A DNA stretch of 64,000 nt. Source: Powellomyces hirtus. Taxonomy: Eukaryota; Chytridiomycota; Chytridiomycetes; Spizellomycetales; Powellomycetaceae. The stretch spans positions 558,001-622,000 of the forward strand of contig JAHLKG010000003.1 in NCBI GenBank assembly GCA_025526995.1, written 5' to 3'. The position numbers and the translations under genes are program-made. Below are positions 13,415 to 22,625 of the stretch, piece by piece. The first letter of the stretch is position 1, and every line of letters begins with the position of its first letter. Under the pieces are notes generated by a model. It was not told where the DNA came from and made no database searches. It saw nothing but the letters and a program-made list of their open reading frames with translations.

Positions 13415-13805
13415 GTGATATGAGTAACCCGACCAGCCTCTTTCGAGATTGTAAGCAGAAATCTAGTTCCTGGTCAGACGAGAAGGGACGGCTCGGCGAC
13501 CACACATGGAAGCAGGACCTTTCGAAGTAATGAATTGAAAAAGCCGCGATCTTTGTCGGAGATGGTGCCCGTTTTGGAAGCGGCTTGGTCAGCATTGTCG
13601 AAGCTCCGAACATCAAACCGCTTCCCCGTCAGTCCGCATGTGTAGCAAAATTAGAAGCATCAGTAATATTGCTTCTACAACAACCTCTACGTTTTCACTC
13701 CTCGCTGCAATAAATTTGTTTCCTGCCTTTGTGAATACCCCAAAGTTTCTAATCCCTGATGTTGAATAAAATAATACAATTTACACGGGAAAACCTCGTG
13801 AATCG
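13415..13805. other. intergenic, promoter of coiled-coil gene and tRNA 5' flank
   Basis: This non-coding stretch is upstream of the coiled-coil gene (minus strand) and upstream of tRNA-Glu (plus strand). Composition becomes AT-rich toward 13800. I see no further gene. Confidence 0.6.
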
Positions 13806-13877
13806 TCCGCATTGGTCCAGTGGTCAGGATCCTACGCTTTCACCGTGGTGGCCAGGGTTCGATTCCCTGATGCGGAG
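13806..13877 (+). tRNA. tRNA-Glu (anticodon TTC)
   Basis: The acceptor stem pairs perfectly (TCCGCAT with ATGCGGA) with discriminator G at 13877. The D arm carries a good A box (TGGTCCAGTGGTC), the anticodon stem CTACG/CGTGG closes the loop CTTTCAC with anticodon TTC, and the T arm carries the B box GGTTCGATTCC. There is no intron and no encoded CCA, as expected for a nuclear tRNA gene. The CGCTTTCACCG anticodon region is characteristic of fungal tRNA-Glu(TTC). A T6 run follows within 6 nt. Confidence 0.97.
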
Positions 13878-13893
13878 ATGCATTTTTTGCATC
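13877..13893 (+). terminator. Pol III terminator with T6 inside a small palindrome
   Basis: A run of six T (13883-13888) directly follows tRNA-Glu and should terminate Pol III. It sits in the loop of a perfect inverted repeat, GATGCA and TGCATC. Confidence 0.8.
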
Positions 13894-13968
13894 ATATTAA
13901 TGTTCTTAATTAATATAACCCGAATTGTTCTTAATTATTTGTTGAGATTTTGAGAAAAGCAATTGTCA

Positions 13969-15480
13969 TTAAAATACTTTGCTTGCCTGCGCAACTCCGC
14001 CTAAAATTCTATCTACTACGCTTGCAATTGTTTCCTCTTTGGTCACACTGCCAACAGCTTCAAAGGCTTTGACAACGTTGTCAAAGAAGGCTTGCCCTAC
14101 AGTATCGTCAATTCTGTGCGCTATCGTGTAATCCAGAGTCTTGACACTCGAGATGAACAGGACTGTAGCAGGGCCAATACCCGACAAGCTATTGTAGAAA
14201 TTGAGATGTTCAATCTCAAAAATGCTGCTGTCGTCGTTGCTGGCGCTGGATGGAAAGGTGTGGATGGTCGGGAACATGTAGCGTCCGAGATTTGAAAAGT
14301 TCACATCGCCTATAACGGGGTTTTCTTTTCCGGCGAGAGCCTGTGCAGTGGATTTCTCGTCAAAGAAGTAATTGTCGAAAATGCGGAACATCATGCGCGC
14401 TTGAGAGTTGTTCAGGGACTGGATGGTGCTTTTTCGTGCGGCGCGGGCGTGTTCCCAGAATGGAGTCGCGAGGTCAATTCCGGAAGCGTACTCTGGCAGA
14501 CTGTTTATGCCAATAAAGTTGCCAACGTGGTCATCCCCGAGTGGCGGCGTGAGGCGTTTACGCAGGTTGAAGTCGTGGTCAATGCTGAATGCAACCTTTT
14601 TGTTGTTGTTTTTGAGCGCTTTGGGACACGTTGCGAAGACCGCCGCCAAGGCAGCGAGGAATGCGCCATGTAAGGTGGTCCCTTCCTCTTTGCATCGCTT
14701 AAGCGCGGCAGCGAGATTTTCCGGCGTGCCAGAGGCGAAGAGGGCGCGTGTTTGTGTAGATTGCATTGGATATGTGACTTTCGTAAGGGATGGCGAGAGT
14801 GAAAAGACCGATCGGAACTTGCGCATTTGAAAGCCTGCAAAGAAGTTTGCTAGATATGGGAAAAGTGAGAATCCTGGTGTTATCGTCTTTTGGAAAAAGA
14901 GATCTATCGACGGAGCTAAGATCGGGAGAGACGTTATGCTCGCTGTGGTTAGATCCTCGCCCGACGTATCGCGGACCGCCGCGGTTAGGAAATCGTGGAT
15001 GACCCGCAGCCCCGAAAACCCATCTGAAGCCCAATGGTCGCTGTAGAGAATCAAACGCGCAGTGTCCTGCGCCTCGGCGGGGCTGGCGCGCAGAATATGG
15101 AGGGCGAACGGGAGTGTTCCTTTACGGTCGACCGGGTACACGTTGCAGCGGTCCTCCACAATGGATCCCCATTCGGTGGGGGAGGTTGCTTGAGTGACGA
15201 GGACTCTGATGGAGGTTTCGGGAATGCTGGAAGCAACGACCGCGGTGTGTGGCTCTGAGCCGAGCTTCGCGCGCATTTTCGGATGTCTGGCATGCACTTC
15301 CCGCCACGCTCGGTCGGCGTGCTCGACAAGGAGATCAATGTTCCCGCGCACTGCCGCGACGTGAGCAATGGTTGCGCCGGTAGTCTCTGACATGACCATT
15401 ACTTTCTCGAGGCCCTTGAGCGGAATTGTAGTCGACGTCGGCATTTCAGCTTCTGTGGGCGGCATTTGTGCTGAAGTCAT
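13969..15480 (-). CDS. condensation-fold/alcohol O-acetyltransferase-like acyltransferase
   Basis: This looks like a CoA-dependent acyltransferase of the condensation/PapA5/alcohol-acetyltransferase superfamily, which transfers acyl groups to alcohols or amines. It is one uninterrupted frame of 503 residues in an intron-rich window. The active-site motif of the superfamily, HHxxxDG, appears as SDHWASDGFSG near residue 170: the catalytic second His and the Asp-Gly are kept but the first His is Asp. A second conserved block, DVNFSNLGRY, lies near residue 400, as expected for the C-terminal lobe. No signal peptide is seen. The start at 15480 lies about 90 bp from a TATAAAAA box. The substrate cannot be inferred and no biosynthetic cluster partners are adjacent. 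A single-exon structure could reflect horizontal or retro-copy origin. Confidence 0.85.
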   Translation of the reverse strand: MTSAQMPPTEAEMPTSTTIPLKGLEKVMVMSETTGATIAHVAAVRGNIDLLVEHADRAWREVHARHPKMRAKLGSEPHTAVVASSIPETSIRVLVTQATSPTEWGSIVEDRCNVYPVDRKGTLPFALHILRASPAEAQDTARLILYSDHWASDGFSGLRVIHDFLTAAVRDTSGEDLTTASITSLPILAPSIDLFFQKTITPGFSLFPYLANFFAGFQMRKFRSVFSLSPSLTKVTYPMQSTQTRALFASGTPENLAAALKRCKEEGTTLHGAFLAALAAVFATCPKALKNNNKKVAFSIDHDFNLRKRLTPPLGDDHVGNFIGINSLPEYASGIDLATPFWEHARAARKSTIQSLNNSQARMMFRIFDNYFFDEKSTAQALAGKENPVIGDVNFSNLGRYMFPTIHTFPSSASNDDSSIFEIEHLNFYNSLSGIGPATVLFISSVKTLDYTIAHRIDDTVGQAFFDNVVKAFEAVGSVTKEETIASVVDRILGGVAQASKVF

Positions 15481-15569
15481 CTTGTGGTGCTTGATAAAAT
15501 AAGGGAAGATATATGACAGTTTCGTTGACGGAGAAGGACAAGAAGTCGGGAAGGAGGGAAAGGGCTAGC

Positions 15570-15577
15570 TTTTTATA
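15570..15577 (-). promoter_or_regulatory. TATA box of the acyltransferase gene
   Basis: Reading the minus strand, TATAAAAA stands 90 bp upstream of the acyltransferase ATG at 15480, a normal distance for a fungal TATA element with a short 5' UTR. Confidence 0.55.
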
Positions 15578-15588
15578 CACTGCTAATT

Positions 15589-15626
15589 GTGGGCCTGCAA
15601 TGTGGGCCTGCGATGTGGGCCTGCAC
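15589..15626. repeat. 13-bp tandem repeat, about 2.9 copies, upstream of TATA box
   Basis: The unit GTGGGCCTGC(A/G)AT is repeated three times, the last copy incomplete. It sits just upstream of the TATA box of the acyltransferase gene, the usual place for an upstream activating element, so it may be a cluster of binding sites. That role is inference. Confidence 0.75.
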
Positions 15627-16161
15627 TTGCGAACGCGCGCGGAAGCGGAAGCCACGTCCCCCCAACCGCGAGCTAAGCGTACGACTCTCCGGGAGCGGAG
15701 CCTCTTTTGAATCTCACACGTCCTGGTCCCGCAACTTCCGTCACGGTTGCCGAAGTCAAACACGCAGCAATTTATGTTCTTCATGGCAGGAGATGAGACT
15801 CTGCTGATCGCCCTACCGACAGATGTCCTACGGTAGTTTGACTTGGAACATGCATAACTGGCAGATCGATGGGGCAATCCAAATGTGCTCAATGTGAGGT
15901 TGCTTTCTTTGCATGATGGGGGTAATACCATACAGTCTCGTAAATACACTGTCCCATGCACACGTCAGGTTGTTGTTGTGGCAATGGAAAAGATATGCGT
16001 GCGGTCAGTGTGACTTGAGAACGCGGTTGTCACACCCTTCCTCGTGCGAAAACTGCCATTCCAAAATATCGATATGCGACCGTATGGAAATCGAAAAGGC
16101 GCACGCGTCCGCCTTCAGTGAATGGCATTCCTGCGCGAAAGTGTTGTTTTCGTCAGCAATA

Positions 16162-18889
16162 ATGACCGAAGCGACGGAGGGACACCCTTCCCAAAAGGAA
16201 CATCATGTAGAACCACCGCTGTCCCAGGATGATCCAAGTAGAAAAGGTATGAGGGCTGGAGCTCCAGCCGTCCTTCAGTATTTTGTGTGAGGCCGCTATT
16301 GAGAGTTTGGGACCTTATCGTGTCGAAGGCTAGCCGGTCTCATAGTCCCTGACATGTTATTGATCAGTTGCTGTCCTATTCTGCATCAATAGTTGACCAT
16401 GTTTGCTTTGTTGTCCACGGAATGGTAAGCATATTCCCCCATGCAGGGCACACTTGAGCTGTAACCAGCGTATTCACCAAGCCCTGCTATCTTATTCAAA
16501 CCTAGGGCAGGCAACGCCGCTATGTTCAGAACTGTAAGTATCAAAGAACCTCGATGGGGTTGCACTCTCGAGCTTCAGAGAATGTTGAATGGGAGGGCTG
16601 CGTTGTGAATGTCGGACTTGACTTCTAGCTTTTGCGCGGAACTACAAAGAAAGGGCGATGTGGGCCAGAAGACTGTCAGTTCTGCGGAAAGGCTGTGCCA
16701 CGTCGTCAATGCAACATGTCTGAAAGTGCCTCTTGCCCTTATTGACCGTTTTTGAATATAGTAGAGTCACTACGAACAGGTTGCTCGGAAGTAATCAAGG
16801 AAGAGTTTCCAGAGAAGAACGTCAGAATAGAATGGATACCGGTTGAATGGCACAAGGAGCTACATGATATGCAAACGGTTGACCGGTAAGCTCGGAGTAT
16901 TTGGCGTAGCTGGCTCGGCGTTAAACTAGTTGTGGGAACAGACGCATGAACGCCATTACGCTCCCAACGTGTGCCATTCTACGCGCGATCAACAACGACA
17001 TTCTAGCCGACGTGTTATATTACTTTTCCTCTTACCACGGTCAACAGATTCTCAACATCGTTGCGGAGCAACTCAACAAAGCCTATAAAGCCTTTCGAAA
17101 GGCTCATCCTTACTTTGATGGTCAAATCAATCTGATCGGGCATTCCCTTGGTGGGGTTATTTGCTACGACCTCCTATCCAACATGCATCCCGCGAAACCG
17201 CCATGCGATTCAGCCCCTGAATCGAAGTCGGAAGCGCCATCTCAACCGCATTTCGTAATATCATACCCTCAATTGGATTTTCGACCGAACGCTCTATTCT
17301 GCTTGGGATCCCCGATTGGTGCAGTGCTGGTCATGAGAGGGCAGTCCCTGGCGGTGTACCGCCCGCCAAAGGATATTTTGTTCCACAACGTCTTCCACCT
17401 GTATGATCCTCTGGTACGTGGAAGTTGATGAATGGGCACTCGTATGGGTGTGTTTAGTGATCAGACGTTTTGAGAATACTGTATCTATAACTACTGTTTT
17501 GACCTTTCTTGTCTTCCCATAGGGATACCGTGTCGAACCCCTTCTAGATTCGCAGTACGCGACCATACCACCGATTCTTCTGCAGCGGCCTAGCGCAAAA
17601 AACTCTAACTTTGCGTACTATCGTCAGCTCATATCTTCTTATCTGCCGGAGCTTCCTTCAATGACATCTATGTCCCAGCTCCCGATGCCGAGTCTTCCGC
17701 TTGGAATGAGCATGACAATGCCCAATCTGCAACTGCCACCATTGGACAGTCTCAGAGGGCACATGGCTGGTGTTATGGAAAGCATGTACGCGTCGGTGTG
17801 GACAGGGGGACTCTGGGATGAAGAAGAAGTGAGCGAAGAAGACGCAGCGAGGAATGCAGCCGCTGATGATGCCAAGGATGGATGGATACCTAGGAAGAAA
17901 CAGCGCGTGGAGGAGATGTCGGATTCAACGCAATATTCGACTAACTCAGCGGGTCACGCGTTGTCAAGATCTGCATCTCTGCCTCCTGACTTTGACACAT
18001 CGACCTCGCATAAACGGAAGCGACGTGCGGGGCGTTCCTCATCAGAGCATGAACACATTGACTCACCAACACGTCGGTCTCAGCGAAAGATTCGACTCCC
18101 TGTGTCACGCAAAACTGCCCAGGACTCGCCATCCCTTACGACTGGCCATGTAGAAACCATCGCTTCTGCCGGGGCAAACGGTTCGAGCATCTCCGTCCAG
18201 ACTGTTCAGTCCTCCTCACCACCAGCCAGCCCCATCGCCATCGCTAATACAATCAAACCTGCGCTTTCGTATGTCTCTACTTTGACTGGCGGCGTGTCGG
18301 AATCTGTCAGCTCCATGGCAGACATGATGTACAAATCCTTTATGAAAAATCTGTCGGGCACAACGAACCGCAACCCTACCGATCAGCTTGACGACAACAA
18401 AAATGTACATGAGCCCCCAGAAGCATCCTCGAAATCCGCTACCTCTACCTTCGTCGACGAACTCGTCGGGCGCGAACAGTTGGCGGAAATGGTGGGTCAT
18501 GACGCGGCAGGACCCCCACCAGCTGGGCCACCAGAATTTGTATCGTCAGACCCAGAAACAGCGTCCACGAAACCTGCTGCGTCGTCAACCTCACCTACTG
18601 CGTCTCAATCTCCGCAACCCGCACCGATCACCCCACCCCGTCGCCGCCTGGACTACTACGTTCAGGACAATATCATTGATAATGTGTTTCAACAGGTACA
18701 TTACATGTACTCAGTACATTTTTGGATTTTATCCGCGATGCACGGACTAATTTAAGCGCAACTTCACAGTATCTGATTGGCATGAAAGCACATTTCTCGT
18801 ACTGGAGCAACAAAAACGCAATGCACCACATGGTGTGGTGGACTTTGCAAAGAGGGGCGGGCCATCATGATGATGCTGGTCACTGGTGA
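16162..18889 (+). CDS. DDHD-domain phospholipase A1 (PA-PLA1, DDL1/YOR022C-like)
   Basis: Intracellular PA-PLA1 enzymes cleave the sn-1 acyl chain of phosphatidic acid and other phospholipids at the Golgi or mitochondria. Eight exons fit: 16162-16246, 16393-16424, 16506-16533, 16629-16694, 16762-16885, 16942-17413, 17523-18695 and 18770-18889, giving 699 residues. The joined protein shows VDHVCFVVHGMG, EWIPVEWHKEL, ADVLYYFSSYHGQQI, the lipase nucleophile GHSLGG, FCLGSPIGA, and the DDHD-domain entry FHLYDPLGYRVEPLL. The last exon gives LIGMKAHFSYWSN, where the end of the DDHD domain is expected. A Ser/Pro-rich insert of about 300 residues, with KRKRR-type basic stretches, splits the DDHD domain. 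Exons 2 and 3 are only 32 and 28 nt. The donor at 16695 (GTGCCA) and the ATG choice are tentative. An AATAAA signal overlaps the stop codon. Confidence 0.86.
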
Positions 18890-18894
18890 ATAAA
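18889..18894 (+). promoter_or_regulatory. AATAAA polyadenylation signal overlapping the PLA1 stop codon
   Basis: AATAAA begins on the last base of the TGA stop codon of the phospholipase gene. If used, the 3' UTR would be very short. Confidence 0.4.
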
Positions 18895-19973
18895 ATTCGT
18901 ATGCTTCGTTTACCCTGGCTGGCAAACGCTTCATCTCATGCAGCTAGCCTTGATCTGTAGCATGTACCAGTCGGACTTGGCTACTTCTGATACTTGAACT
19001 TTGGGAATTATCAGCGCATTTTATGGACGGCCATAGTTTGCAAATAGGTGAGGTGGCCGTCGTCTGTACAGTATTCTCTCTGATTTACTTGCTGGACACG
19101 CCAATACTCTCTTTGTGCACCTTGGTATTTGTATTACTTCAAAGGGCCAAGTCAGGTTTTTGCAACAGCAAGAAAGGAACGTGCATAAAACCTATCTGAA
19201 AAGCCTCATGATTTCATTGGTTACTTCCACGGACAGCAGGAGAGGAAAGCCAACGGAGGCAACTACAAGGCAGGGGCAGTCTCCTCCACGGATACTTCGC
19301 ATGTCAATGTGATGTCATCCCTAACGTGAGAGTTGCGACCACCCAATCAGAGTTTGTACATTTCCAATCGCTAGATCCTCATGACCAAGCAGGTAACGCG
19401 ATACTTGGTTAGGAGCGTCTTCAAAAGGCCCAGGTGTCATCCTCGTCACGCTCTTTGCGTAGCAGCTATTATTGAGATCCACTGAATGAAGATGAAAGAG
19501 GCCCGTCTGAATGCCAAAGTGTCTGAACGGGGGAAAATACTCCACCAAGTACAGTAAACTGTTGTGTGACGATTGTTCGCCGGGATGAGGGGTGAAATAG
19601 AATGGGAATGCGGAAATCAATAAGGGGCCCAATTAGAAGCGGTGACTTGAGCTGATGGTGTAAGTCCCGTTACCCCATGCTTCATTCGAGACTGCTGTGG
19701 TAGAGGGTTCGGCATCCGTGAACCATACCGAACGCATTTCGTGCATGTATCTATTTTTAGCCCATCGCCCCATCGCCAAGCCCCACACTAAGGGTAATCT
19801 CTCACATGATAAAAGAAGCGGAGAACATCTCCCTGCCTATGACCCCCGACTGGGTAAACCACGAACACTTAGGTTCTCGAGACGCAGCTTTTGGAGGCTA
19901 TCATCAAAACAACCGTTTGACGGTAGACCAGTTTCACAAAATAACCGGGGAAAGAAAACACAGACCAGCGAAA
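18890..19973. other. intergenic region without a convincing gene
   Basis: This 1.1 kb stretch has no recognisable exon set. A 103-codon minus-strand frame at 19321-19632 has protein-like composition (FPPFRHFGIQTGLFHLHSVD) but no start context, splice partners or family I recognise. It may be a gene fragment. Confidence 0.45.
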
Positions 19974-20182
19974 TGGATGTCCTCCGCGTAACGATCACGA
20001 CTCGTCACCAGTCCCGCAAGCCGCCTCCCGGCACTGCAGCCAACGGACCCGTCATGTTGTCGCCCACCACGCCAGCGACGCCTATCACACCGGCCACACC
20101 TGCCAGCGCCGAGAGCATGGCAACGAACCTGCCTAGTAGACGCCTGAGCGATAATGGAAAGTGGTTCAATACTTTTTGGTAG
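19974..20182 (+). CDS. small hypothetical protein, Thr/Pro-rich
   Basis: A frame of 68 residues starts MDVLRVTITTRHQSRKPP, continues through a TPATPITPATPAS repeat and ends RRLSDNGKWFNTFW. The frame is open upstream to 19697, so the gene could start earlier or carry an upstream exon. I do not recognise it. Evidence is limited to an ATG, a plausible C-terminus and AT-rich sequence after the stop. Confidence 0.35.
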
Positions 20183-20809
20183 TTGATAGAGGGAGAGGGA
20201 TATCATTCCTGCTGTTTGGCCACTTTCCCGAGATCTATTCTAGTCATTTTTTGATGTGATCGTTGACACATTGCCTCCATCATCTTCATACGGCTTCGTA
20301 AAAACAATTCCTGAATACCATTTTTGTGTTTACATCACAAGTTCCTTCTCATGTTCACTGTCCATATCCCCGCCTGGATGAAGAGCTGACCGAGAGATGA
20401 TCTGCTTACGCGACTGAACGCGTCCGTGACGCGCCAAAAGTATTTTTGGCACGCGCCCCATCGCTATCTCCCGTCAGGAGTGAGATTCAGATCGAAACAC
20501 CGTTTTGAAACACCATGTGCTGTGTAAAGGCTAGATCCGTTGATCGCTGTTTGCAGTTTTCCGTTCTGATGGCTGTAAAGATCTGGACCCTGATCACCCT
20601 CCTTCGTTGTCGATTCATCCTCCGCTCTGCGGCCTTTGCTTTCGAGTAAGTACAGCGATAGCGAGAGCTTCTTAAATCGTCAAAGCTTTGAGTCTTCTCA
20701 GAAGAAATCGTGAAGAGCTCGGCCATCGAAAGAGAATCAGCACAGCCAAAGGGACGACAAGAAACTGGAGGACATTGAAGTTCAAACAGTGGGCATAAAT
20801 ATACCCTGC
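20183..20809. other. promoter/5' UTR region of the DCAF12-like gene
   Basis: This 627-bp stretch lies upstream of the DCAF12-like gene. Scattered short frames show no family resemblance and no further gene is seen. Confidence 0.5.
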
Positions 20810-22225
20810 ATGGTCGCAAAGCTTCCTCCCTCGGCAGAGGGAAACTGGACGGCTGAATCCGAATCATCGCCATCCAACACGACGAACAATATGGCGCTCT
20901 ATCTGCGGTCGCGGGAGTCGGGCGTGTCTCCGACAGCTTATCCAGGGCGAATCACCAGAGGGATTGCGGGTTACATGGCTCGACGACTACCAGGATCTTA
21001 CGGCACACCACGGGACTTTGATACCGACGGAATGGACAAGGTGTTTGCGGCGACATGGCTGGACGACGACCAAGTAATCATGGGAACAAAATGCAATCGC
21101 GTTGGCGTGATGACTATCGAAACCGGACGAAAAGTGTGGATACCACTCATCGGGTCTGATGATAACCAAGTCGCTGTATCCTCGGGCTCGCCTGTGGAAA
21201 TGGCATCGCCGACAAGTTCCACACCGATATCGACAACAGTGCCGTGGCTTCTTGGCAGTTTGGAGAGAAGGCAGGCAGACTATGCATCCGCGCACGGAAC
21301 GGGCATTCGGTGCATGGCAATGAATACCTTGTGCACGCTGATAGCGATCGGAGTCGGGAAACCACTTGGGAGCATACAGATCTATAAGCTGCCGACTTTC
21401 GAGCCAGTCGGTATTCTGCATGGACATCGAGACATGGTGTTTTCACTGGCATGGGTTACGGACACGCTACTGGTGTCCGGCGCGCGAGACACGACCGTGC
21501 GAACATGGGATATCCGGAGTTTGCTTTTCCGACGAAACTCGCACCCGCATCAACTCTCATCACTGCACAAGCAACGATCGCGGAGTGCTTTATCCGTGCA
21601 CTCGAAGATCCTACGCCCATCAACAACATTCCGCGAACACCGGGGAAAAGTGCGTGACATGCAATATTCCGCGCCGCTGGCGCACCTCGCGACGCTCTCA
21701 ACCGATGGTTATGTCAAACTGTGGGACGCGCGGCAGATGCGCGTCGGGACGGCGATCCCGCTGCGATACACGGAAGAAACGTGTTGCCTGGCCATGTCCA
21801 ACACCCAACACACGTCTGCCCCTCTGTACGCCGTGGGATCCGCGCACAAAATCTCTGTTCTCGACTCTCGCGCAAAGGATGTGGTGCTGACTTTCGATTC
21901 CTTGGACGACGGATGGGGTGTGCGTTCCCTTCTGTTTGATGACACTGTGCTCACCGTGGGCGGCGGGAAAGGACGGATCTCCTTCTATGATCTGAGGATG
22001 CCGGCGTATATCTCCTGGAACAACGACAAAACTGGGAGCGAGGCCCTCAACTACCTTGACACCGGGCCTGGATACCTCCTCCGAGACGACGTGTATGAGG
22101 AAAATTTCGGAGGGCACGAACTCAAAAACGCTGTCTATGTGCTGGCCAAACGAAATACACGCTTGTTTGCCGCAGGAGGTCCGTTACAGATGAGTTTGCG
22201 GGGCAGTTATGCGGCCATTTGGTAG
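20810..22225 (+). CDS. DCAF12-like WD40 protein, CRL4 substrate receptor
   Basis: DCAF12 (WDR40A) is a DDB1-CUL4 substrate receptor that in animals recognises C-terminal acidic degrons. One exon encodes 471 residues from the first ATG (20810); a GTG 21 bp upstream is in frame but unlikely. The diagnostic block DKVFAATWLDDDQVIMGTKC, which in DCAF12 starts the propeller, is at about residues 75-95. WD repeats follow: GHRDMVFSLAWVTDTLLVSG, ARDTTVRTWDI, LSTDGYVKLWDARQM. The C-terminus RLFAAGGPLQMSLRGSYAAI mirrors the DCAF12 end. The protein lacks introns, unlike most neighbours. The substrate in a fungus is unknown, and whether the degron pocket is conserved cannot be judged by eye. Confidence 0.85.
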   Translation: MVAKLPPSAEGNWTAESESSPSNTTNNMALYLRSRESGVSPTAYPGRITRGIAGYMARRLPGSYGTPRDFDTDGMDKVFAATWLDDDQVIMGTKCNRVGVMTIETGRKVWIPLIGSDDNQVAVSSGSPVEMASPTSSTPISTTVPWLLGSLERRQADYASAHGTGIRCMAMNTLCTLIAIGVGKPLGSIQIYKLPTFEPVGILHGHRDMVFSLAWVTDTLLVSGARDTTVRTWDIRSLLFRRNSHPHQLSSLHKQRSRSALSVHSKILRPSTTFREHRGKVRDMQYSAPLAHLATLSTDGYVKLWDARQMRVGTAIPLRYTEETCCLAMSNTQHTSAPLYAVGSAHKISVLDSRAKDVVLTFDSLDDGWGVRSLLFDDTVLTVGGGKGRISFYDLRMPAYISWNNDKTGSEALNYLDTGPGYLLRDDVYEENFGGHELKNAVYVLAKRNTRLFAAGGPLQMSLRGSYAAIW

Positions 22226-22355
22226 TGGTTTTGAGCTACAGGCTTGCACGGGTTATTTTATCATTGACATTTTAGTAGATAGCCAGACTAGCTGATCTTA
22301 AGTTTGTACACCCTTTTTATTATTTTTTATTTGTTGTCGATAGATGGGATATCAC

Positions 22356-22361
22356 AATAAA
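22356..22361 (+). promoter_or_regulatory. AATAAA polyadenylation signal of the DCAF12-like gene
   Basis: AATAAA lies 130 bp after the stop codon in an AT-rich stretch, a suitable place for 3' end formation. Confidence 0.45.
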
Positions 22362-22625
22362 CGCCCCACTTTTCATCTTATTCTTCTCTTGCTGGGAAGA
22401 ACCTCTAGATTCTCTAGAAAACTTTGGGTGCTGTGCATTGGTGTTTTGTTGCCATGCCAATCAATTAGCGCAAACCCGCACGCGCTCTTGCCTTTCCTCG
22501 TCGTTCTTTTTCGCAGTTGACACTTTATTCAAGGACTGGGAGGAGAGCACCCGACCGCTACAAGCGATCAAGGAAAGGACAAAGCGGGCTCGGAAATAAG
22601 CGATTCTAATCCCTGTACGGTCAAC
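22362..22625. other. intergenic/5' UTR of the LETM1-domain gene
   Basis: This forms, with the preceding 3' UTR, a 400-bp non-coding gap. I see no other feature. Confidence 0.5.

Larger units (their letters stand above)
15481..16161. other. divergent intergenic region
   Basis: This is the head-to-head promoter region of the acyltransferase (minus) and phospholipase (plus) genes. Apart from the TATA element and the 13-bp repeat, I find nothing specific. The phospholipase frame is open upstream to about 15913, so its true start could lie in here, for example an ATG at 16084. Confidence 0.5.

Noticed and set aside
15446..15961. 171-codon minus-strand frame upstream of the acyltransferase
   Set aside because: It overlaps the TATA box and start of the acyltransferase in another frame and has no protein-like features.
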